From the NCBI GenBank assembly GCA_015075225.1, contig JABTUQ010000001.1, positions 420,420-484,419 on the forward strand: DNA of 64,000 nt, given 5' to 3'. Positions 55,013 to 64,000 of this stretch are shown in pieces; the first letter of the stretch is position 1; the number at the start of each line of letters is the position of its first letter. The stretch comes from Burkholderiales bacterium (GTDB taxonomy: Bacteria; Pseudomonadota; Gammaproteobacteria; Burkholderiales; Nitrosomonadaceae). A program made the translations under genes and the position numbers. Under the pieces are notes generated by a model. That model was not told the DNA's origin, ran no database searches, and saw only the letters and a list, made by a program, of their open reading frames with translations.

Positions 55013-57053
55013 TCTTCTTTCCTTCCCAGCCAGCGCTGCATGTGGCGCTGCGCCGCCAGCGGATAATCGCGCAGCATGTCCTCAGCAACATTGCGTGCCA
55101 TTTCAAGCAGATCGGCATCCTCTTCCAGATCGGCAAATCGCAGCAGGGGTACACCACTCTGGCGAGTGCCGAGGAAATTCTCCAGGCCCGCGCAGCAGCA
55201 GATCCTGACGCGCGATTTCGAAGCCATCGCCATGTTCAAAATGATCTGCAACCGTTTACGCGCTACTTCGGACAACGGCTGCTGATACATCAGGACACAC
55301 ACACCGGCGGCTGATCCACGGCCGATCCGCCCGCGCAACTGGTGCAGTTGCGACAATCCCATGCGTTCAGCGTGCTCGATCACCATCAGCGAGGCATTCG
55401 GCACATCCACCCCTACTTCGATCACGGTCGTGGCAACCAGCAATTGTACCGCTCCCTGACTGAATTGCGCCATGATCGCGGATTTTTCCTCGCTGTCAAG
55501 CCGGCCGTGAATCAGAGCGATTCTGAGATCAGGAAAGGTCTGGCTCAGCGTTTCGCAGGTTTCCACCGCCGTTTTCAACTGCAATGCCTCGGATTCCTCG
55601 ATCAGCGGGCAGACCCAGTAAGCCTGGCGGCCAGCCAGACAAGCTTCACGGATACGCGCCACGATTTCATCGCGCCGGCTGTCGTCTATCAACCGGGTGA
55701 CCACCGGTGATCTGCCGGGCGGCAGCTGGTTGATGACAGACACATCCAGATCAGCGAAATAGCTCATGGAAAGTGTTCGTGGGATCGGTGTGGCACTCAT
55801 CATCAACTGATGCGGTATGGATACCTCCTCCCGCCTTTCATACGCAGTGCCAGCCGCTGCCCCACACCGAAACGATGTTGTTCATCGATAATCACCAGCC
55901 CAAGCCGGTTGAACTGGACCGCCTCCCGGAACAGTGCATGTGTGCCAATGACAAGCATGGCCGCACCGGTTGCCGTTCTTTCCAGCTCTTGATTGCGCTG
56001 GCTTTTCTTCTGGCTGCCGGACAACCAGCCCACGCTCACCCCAAGGGGAGTCAACCAGTCGGATAGCTTGCGGAAAATGCTGCTCGGCCAGAATCTCTGT
56101 TGGCGCCATGACCGCGACCTGATAACCATTTCCGATCGCCTGCAAGGCAGCCAGCGCCGCTACCACCGTTTTGCCACTGCCCACATCGCCCTGTAACAGC
56201 CGCTGCATGGGATAAGGCTGCGCAAGATCCCTGCTGATTTCAGCCACCACCTTGCGTTGTGCATCAGTCAGGCCGAATGGCAGCACTCCCAGCAATGCCT
56301 GCTGCAAACCGGTCTGCTGCTGCAACGCAGGCGCCTGCTGACTGCGCCGCTGGTGATAATGACAACGCAGTGAAAGTTGCTGCGCCAGTAATTCGTCGAA
56401 CTTGATCCGCTGCCAGGCAGGATGGGAACGTTGCTGCAGGGATGCCATCGGCACTCCGACAGGGGGACAATGCAGCATGGACAGGCTGTCCTCGAATGCA
56501 GGGAACTGGCAGGCAGACAGGATCGTTTGCGGCAGGATTTCCTGCAACAGCCGTTTTGCTGCAATCGTTCAAAAGCCTGCATGATCAGGCGGGCAAGGGT
56601 GCGCTGCGGCAGCCCGCCATCACCGGATAAACCGGTGTCAGCGTGGTTGCCAGCGGCATACTGTCACGCACCACCCGGCATTTCGGGTGCACCATCTCCA
56701 CCCCCCGGAATCCGGCCCGCACTTCACCCAGTACACGCAGCCGCGTTCCCGGTGACCAGGCAACTACCTGGCTGGCATAAAAACTGAAAAAACGCAGATA
56801 AAGCGTGCCGCTATCGTCGCTCCACCGGCAAACGAGCTGCCGCCGCGGACGACCAGCAGTTCCTGCTCGGCAACGACCCTTCTACCTGTACCTGAACTTT
56901 CCGGGATTGCTGGCTGATGGGCAACAGCCGTGTTTCATCCTCATAACGCAGCGGCAAATGCAAAACCAGATCGAAATCACTGAACAGGCCAAGTTTTCGA
57001 GTTTCTTGCGTAAGGCCTCATCATCCAGCGAACCAAAAAATGAGCACGGCCAA
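54997..57053 (-). pseudogene. recG: ATP-dependent DNA helicase RecG, full length with several frameshifts
   Basis: RecG reverses stalled forks and processes Holliday junctions. All helicase motifs are present though in different frames: [13 protein letters not shown] and [11 protein letters not shown] near 56180, [13 protein letters not shown] near 55875, MMSATPIPRTL at 55800, HGRLDSEEKSAIM, ATTVIEVGVDVPNASLMVIE, and QLRGRIGRG near 55340. The C-terminal frame (from 55806 down) is long and intact. Shifts are seen near 55815, near 56050, and several between 56550 and 57040. The start is probably TTG at 57051-57053 or GTG at 57045-57047. Total length of about 685 codons is normal. Confidence 0.85.
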
Positions 57054-57084
57054 CGGGAAAATGATGCGGATGGTGTGAAAGCGT

Positions 57085-57468
57085 TTATTTATCCAGCACC
57101 ACCACGGCATCCATTTCCACCAGCGCCACGCGGCAACGCTGATACACCAATGGCAGCACGTGCGGGATAAGGCTGGCTGAAATGCTTGCCCATGATTTCA
57201 TTAACTCTGGAAAAATTGCTCAGATCAGTCAGATAAACGTTCAGTTTGACCACATCGCCCAAATTGCCGCCACTGGCAGCGATGACTGCCTTGAGATTGG
57301 CAATGACCTGTTCGATCTGCGCATCGATCCCCTGCACCATTTCCATGCTGGCCGGATCAAGCCGATCTGGCCGGAAAGATAAACGGTTTCCCCGCCCGTC
57401 ACGCGAATCCTGTGAATAGGTGCCGATTGCCTGCGGGGCATCGCCGGTCTGATAATGAATTTGCTCAT
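57085..57468 (-). pseudogene. ridA: RidA family deaminase, second copy, frameshifted
   Basis: The ATG at 57466-57468 starts MSKFII; the next frame gives QTGDAPQAIGTYSQ, then VTGGETVYLSGQIGL, then PASMEMVQGIDAQIEQVIANLKAV and GVSALPRGA, finishing VEMDAVVVLDK with a stop at 57085-57087. Summed length is 127 residues, exactly the RidA norm, and the C-terminal active-site Arg region (ARAAIGVSALPRGA) is canonical, unlike the copy at 18898. At least three compensating indels interrupt it. It lies upstream of recG on the same strand. Confidence 0.8.
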
Positions 57469-57559
57469 TCTGACTCCTCGGATAGTACGATAGGATAAAA
57501 TGTCGGCGCCCGCACAATATAACCAGCGTCGATATTCTCGATCAACTCACCATCAATTC

Positions 57560-58832
<1,273 letters not shown>

Positions 58833-58855
58833 AACTGGCAATTGTTGTCGTCGAA

Positions 58856-59519
58856 TCAGTTCAGCAGGGATGGCGGGTTGTAGCTGATCACGATGGTAGC
58901 CAGACGTTTGTTCAGGCCCATGACCGGGGACAACCAGCAATTTCTGTTGTTCACGTCCGATTTGATAGTGATGTAACTGCAGCCAGGCGAACATCTTGGG
59001 GATAAAGGCTCGCAGCCTCTTCACTTTCCAGTTTTTTATCAGTTGATACCAGCAATTTGCCTTCGTCACTGATCAATACAACGCGTTCGGTATCCCTCGT
59101 CTTAACCAGTTCGGTCAGATACTGGTCGATCTGGTCCAGATTGTTACGAATCAGCTCGCCACGCACAGCCCATGCCAGCACCTGACCAAAGCGTTCTTCT
59201 TCCTTTTTGTATTGGCTGTCCGCATATTCGCGCGCTTTTGTAACCAGTTCCTTGCTCTTTTCCTCAAGCTGCTGCGCGATCTGGGCCTGCCCTTTTTCCA
59301 GCCGTGACTCAGCCTGGTTTACCGCAATTTGTTTCAGATGAACACCAGCAGCAATATGCCCAGAAAAACCAGCAATGCCCATGAAGGCAACTGTTTGTGC
59401 TGCAGGTCGGCAATTGGCGCAAACTTCTTGCCCAGAATATTGAATAATGAAGCGGGCTTGGTCCATTCGATCTTGTCTTTGGACTGGTCGCCCTCGTTCT
59501 GCGTGTATTGATCCGACAT
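58856..59519 (-). pseudogene. Single-pass membrane protein with coiled coil, unknown function, frameshifted
   Basis: I do not recognise the family. The ATG at 59517-59519 starts a charged cytoplasmic N-terminus (MSDQYTQNEGDQSKDK), then one membrane segment (LPSWALLVFLGILLLVFI). After a shift near 59335 follows a long Gln/Glu/Lys-rich coiled coil (ESRLEKGQAQIAQQLEEKSK) and a mixed domain with VVLISDEGKLLVSTDKKLES. After another shift near 58985 a last frame ends at 58856. The layout, one membrane helix plus a coiled coil and a PAS/Cache-like beta segment, suggests a sensor or envelope scaffold, but no function is claimed. It is divergent from argH. Confidence 0.55.
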
Positions 59520-59702
59520 GAATTGCTCCTTCGTTAATGGTGACTCGATGAAAGGCGCTAATTATCCACCATTCCCAATCACAGGGAAAGCAGCGCTGTC
59601 AATAAACAGCGCATATTATGCATATGTGTTGCGAAATCTGCCAGTCGATTCCTTCCGGGTTGCGGGTAAAATACAGGGTTTCAACAAACGACAGACATTT
59701 CC

Positions 59703-61090
<1,388 letters not shown>

Positions 61091-61129
61091 GAAGGAGTAG
61101 CCAGAAACCCGCCGGAACGAAAACAGAAA

Positions 61130-62041
61130 ATGCAACAGGGATTACTGCATACGGCCACACCACTGTGGGCAACCATTGCCGCGCAGATTACGCAACATAC
61201 CCAGCAGCCATTCAACCCGGATCACATTTCTCCGGCAGGCGGTGGCTGTATCAACCAGACCTTTGCCGTTCACGCTGCTGATCAGTCATTTTTTGTCAAA
61301 CTGAACCGTGCGGAATATCTGGCCATGTTTGCAGCCGAGGCAGCAGGGTTGGAGGAAATGCGCAACGCGGCCAGTCTGCGCGTACCCCGGCCGCTTTGTA
61401 GCGGAAGCGGACATGGCCATGCCTGGCTGGTGCTGGAATATATCAGCCTGCAACAACAGGGAAATGCAGCCGCACTGGGTCACGGGCTGGCGCAGATGCA
61501 TCGGCTGACTTCCGAAAGATTCGGCTGGATCCGCGATAACACCATCGGCTCGACCCCGCAACCCAATCCGGCTGAAACCGACTGGATTGCATTTTGGCGG
61601 CAGCACCGCCTGGGTCACCAGTTGCGCCTCGCCCGTAAGAACGGCTACACCGGCTCGCTGCAATCACTCGGGGAACGCCTGTTGTCAGCATTGCCGCATT
61701 TCTTTACCGGCTACACGCCGCAACCTTCACTGTTGCATGGGGATTTGTGGGGGGGAAACTTCGCTTTCGATGATCAAGGACAACCCGTTATTTTCGATCC
61801 GGCGGTTTATTATGGTGACCGGGAAACAGATCTGGCGATGACGGAGCTGTTCGGTGGATTCCCGGCCAGTTTTTATGCCGCGTATCATGATGCCTGGCCG
61901 GTGGATACCGGTTATGCCACCCGCAAGCAACTGTATAACCTTTACCATATCCTGAATCACCTCAACCTGTTCGGGCCGCAATACCAAAGCCAGGCAGAAA
62001 CCATGATGCAACAGCTTCTGGCCGGGATAGACAAACCTTAA
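61130..62041 (+). CDS. Fructosamine kinase family protein
   Basis: A 303-residue protein kinase-like enzyme. The N-terminal lobe has GGGCINQTFAV and SFFVKLN (ATP-binding Lys). The catalytic loop is LLHGDLWGGNFAF and the metal-binding Asp is in VIFDPAVYYGDRETDLAM. Bacterial relatives phosphorylate protein-bound ribulosamines or fructosamines as a deglycation repair step. It lies 39 bases after argH in the same direction. Its frame is intact, unlike the genes before it. Confidence 0.9.
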   Translation: MQQGLLHTATPLWATIAAQITQHTQQPFNPDHISPAGGGCINQTFAVHAADQSFFVKLNRAEYLAMFAAEAAGLEEMRNAASLRVPRPLCSGSGHGHAWLVLEYISLQQQGNAAALGHGLAQMHRLTSERFGWIRDNTIGSTPQPNPAETDWIAFWRQHRLGHQLRLARKNGYTGSLQSLGERLLSALPHFFTGYTPQPSLLHGDLWGGNFAFDDQGQPVIFDPAVYYGDRETDLAMTELFGGFPASFYAAYHDAWPVDTGYATRKQLYNLYHILNHLNLFGPQYQSQAETMMQQLLAGIDKP

Positions 62042-62103
62042 GGCTATGTAATCACTTATTGAATGAATCACGATGTGCATTGAGCTATGTCCGAGGGAGT
62101 CAC

Positions 62104-62915
62104 AATGAACATCAGCTTTACCAAAGATTGGATGAGTTCAATGCCACGCTGAGCCGTCATCAACGAGAGCAACTGCGCATGGCGAGGATACTGATGAGTG
62201 GGGAGGCACTGACGAAGGCCATACGCCTGACAAACAGGATGGGTCCCGATTGCCGTCTGAGCTATATCGCTGGGGAAATGTCAGTCAATTGCAACGTTAT
62301 CGCCGCCAATGCCATACATCGTTCAATGCGCTCACAGGCACGCACTGGCACGGCGACGCCACAACGGAAGTATGAGCAAACCCTGATGGCAGGGATTAAG
62401 TATCCCGCAATCAGCAGATATTGTGGGATAGCCAATACAAGCCTATGGCGTCATCGATTTCAATGGCCAGTGGAAACCGGCAAATGAAATGGTATTGTCA
62501 AGCCGAGAAACCTATTTTCTGGAACCTTTAAACCAGCGTCCTCACCTGCAGGTCTGCACGCAAGCGAGGTGCGGGCCATCAAAGAACAGGTACCAATCTA
62601 TTAGTGGTACGGGATCGCGGTGAAACCGCCACCATGCAAGGCACCAGTACCCAAATTGAACCAGCGCTTATCCCTCTGTTAAATGAGCCATCCTGCACTG
62701 ATGATTACCCGTGTAACAAATTACCCAGCAGGCATTGCTCAAGCCCGGTCAATATCAGTCAGGTCAGCGCGTGAGCCAACATCTATCAAAATCGTACCCA
62801 AGCTAACGAGAACAGTGGATGATATTTGCCACAAACCAACGCTATCTTACCAGCGCTTTTGACCGTCACCCAGTACACCCGCTTTGTTTCACCGGAAAAC
62901 AAGGCACTTTCAACA
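62104..62915 (+). pseudogene. IS1595-family (ISPna2-like) transposase, decayed
   Basis: Pieces of the family appear in order in different frames: LYQRLDEFNATLSRHQREQLR and SGEALTKAIRL, then a damaged zinc-ribbon region followed by QLQRYR.QCHTSFNALTGT, YEQTLMAG, a WRHRFQWPV end of the helix-turn-helix, LLVVRDRG from the first catalytic strand, and later an AT..YLTS stretch. The long frame at 62059-62487 is a composite of two such frames and not a gene. No terminal repeats were identified. Whether indels reflect decay or sequence error is open, but the number of substitutions points to real decay. Confidence 0.65.
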
Positions 62916-63156
62916 ATTAATTATAACATAGCCAACCTTAACGCACCCAAACAACGAACAGGTTCATTGTCAAGCCACAGCAGTCGCAATAAAATCAGGC
63001 CGGGAAAGAAAAAAGGAGCAACGTGTCACCAATCCATGTTTTCAGCAACACAATACAAGCCGACATCTGCAATCTGCCTTGTCCGGCCCACGCGGATCAA
63101 GCCATGCGCCTCCCGGCAAAGCAGCACACATTCACTAACCACAAGGATCTTCAACC
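62916..63156. other. Spacer upstream of the dynamin-like gene
   Basis: About 240 bases of AT-rich sequence without a convincing gene. It separates the decayed transposase from the GTPase gene. No clear promoter or ribosome-binding site was identified; AAGGATC lies 11 bases before the ATG at 63157. Confidence 0.4.
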
Positions 63157-64000
63157 ATGAGTACGACCAACATCGTCAAGCACCTCGCCAATCTTGAAAA
63201 ACATCTCGCAGAAGAACATCCGGACAATCCGGTCCTGACCAAAGCCGTCCACAGCTTCAGAAAACTGGATAGCGTGGCCCAGGCACTCGGATTGCTGGAG
63301 CTAAACGAGTCCTATGCCACCTATGTTACCTGGTGGCCAATGATTGCCGTACTGGGGACCTTTTCATCGGGAAAATCGACTTTCATCAACTCCTACCTGA
63401 ATCTGACGCTGCAACGCACCGGCAATCAGGCGGTCGATGACAAGTTCACGGTGATCTGCTACAGCCGTCATGATGAAGTCAAGACCTTGCCCGGCGTGGC
63501 GCTTGATGCCGATCCGCGTTTTCCGTTCTACCAGATCAGCCACAGCATTGATGAAATTGCCGAAGCCGGGCCGCAGCGCATTGATGCCTACATTCAGCTC
63601 AAAACCTGCCCGTCTGAACAGATTCGCGGCAAAATCCTGATCGATTCCCCGGGATTCGATGCTGATAGCCAGCGCACCTCCACCCTGCGACTCACGCAAC
63701 ACATCATTGACCTATCCGATCTGGTGCTCGTGTTCTTCGATGCACGCCATCCGGAACCCGGCGCCATGAAAGATACGCTTGAATATCTGGTTGCCTCCAC
63801 CATCAACCGTCCGGATGCCAACAAGTTTTTGTACATCCTCAACCAGATTGATGTAACGGCGAAGGAAGATAATCCGGAAGAAGTCATCTCCGCCTGGCAA
63901 CGTTCACTGGCGCAGGCCGGATTACTAGCCGGCCGCTTCTACCGGATCTATGACAAGGAAGCTGCCAGCCCGATTGAAGATCCCCAGATCCGGGAGCGTT
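63157..64000 (+). CDS. Dynamin-like large GTPase, 5' part (runs off the right edge)
   Basis: An open frame of 281 codons with no stop before the window end. The GTPase motifs are clear: P-loop GTFSSGKST at residues 67-75, a Thr in the switch I region (FTVICYS), G3 in ILIDSPGFDADS, and G4 in ILNQID. A helical segment of about 60 residues precedes the P-loop. Bacterial dynamin-like proteins remodel or protect membranes; which subgroup this is cannot be told without the C-terminal half. The ATG at 63157 (MSTTNIVKHLANLEKHL) is the likely start. Confidence 0.85.
   Translation, partial: MSTTNIVKHLANLEKHLAEEHPDNPVLTKAVHSFRKLDSVAQALGLLELNESYATYVTWWPMIAVLGTFSSGKSTFINSYLNLTLQRTGNQAVDDKFTVICYSRHDEVKTLPGVALDADPRFPFYQISHSIDEIAEAGPQRIDAYIQLKTCPSEQIRGKILIDSPGFDADSQRTSTLRLTQHIIDLSDLVLVFFDARHPEPGAMKDTLEYLVASTINRPDANKFLYILNQIDVTAKEDNPEEVISAWQRSLAQAGLLAGRFYRIYDKEAASPIEDPQIRER

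Noticed and set aside
62059-62487. 142-codon open frame that looks like a new gene
   Set aside because: Its parts match different frames of an IS1595-type transposase, so it is a composite of a decayed element.

Overview
The window looks like a chromosome segment of a Nitrosomonas-type betaproteobacterium. This rests on gene content and order: a hopanoid locus with squalene-hopene cyclase, a dusB-fis-purH-purD operon, split ubiquinone genes (ubiC-ubiA-ubiD, and a ubiH-like gene elsewhere), purE-purK-purC, TrkA/TrkH, IS5-family elements, and single-copy housekeeping genes with betaproteobacterial protein features. The genus is an inference. No rRNA, tRNA, CRISPR array or complete prophage was seen.

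Layout. 1-3.5 kb (minus strand): start of a probable hrpA, a thioesterase, DAHP synthase and a membrane MutS-like ATPase. 3.6-8.4 kb (plus): a DUF2062 protein, then a MacAB-like exporter operon with one adaptor, one ATPase and two permeases. 8.5-14.1 kb (minus): a MITE-like repeat, then the exbB-hpnA-mlaA-shc-hpnG run for hopanoid synthesis and outer-membrane lipid handling. 14.1-19.3 kb: a regulatory spacer with three DnaA-box matches, xseA, DUF423, an rRNA methyltransferase, dsbB, a GH19 lysozyme-like enzyme and ridA. 19.4-24.5 kb: a second exporter operon of YbhGFSR type. 24.6-31.3 kb: trkA-trkH, an orphan pilG, ubiC-ubiA-ubiD. 31.4-40.8 kb (minus): a class II cytochrome c, purD, purH, fis, dusB, ubiH-like, hisD, hisG, sodB, exbD. 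40.9-46.2 kb: purE-purK-purC, a degenerate EAL protein and an RpfE-type protein.

46.2-54 kb is an accessory stretch. It holds MITE copies, greB, an intact 849-bp IS5-family element with TTA target duplication, a truncated choice-of-anchor gene joined to an IS21 scar, a META-domain lipoprotein, an amidohydrolase, and two broken IS5-family copies head to tail.

52.2-60.6 kb is unusual. Every gene there (rapZ, recG, a second ridA, murA, a membrane protein, argH) is full length but broken by several small indels, while genes on both sides are intact. As murA should be essential, this reads better as a poor-quality consensus than as gene decay. 61-64 kb: an intact fructosamine-kinase family gene, a decayed IS1595-type transposase and the start of a dynamin-like GTPase that runs off the right edge.

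The strongest non-gene signals are two families of short dispersed repeats. One is an IS5-like MITE with TTAG duplication. The other is an ~90-bp sequence that supplies stop codons to purD and to the RpfE-type gene. The DnaA-box cluster upstream of exbB and xseA, and a 25-bp palindrome upstream of the truncated surface-protein gene, also stand out.
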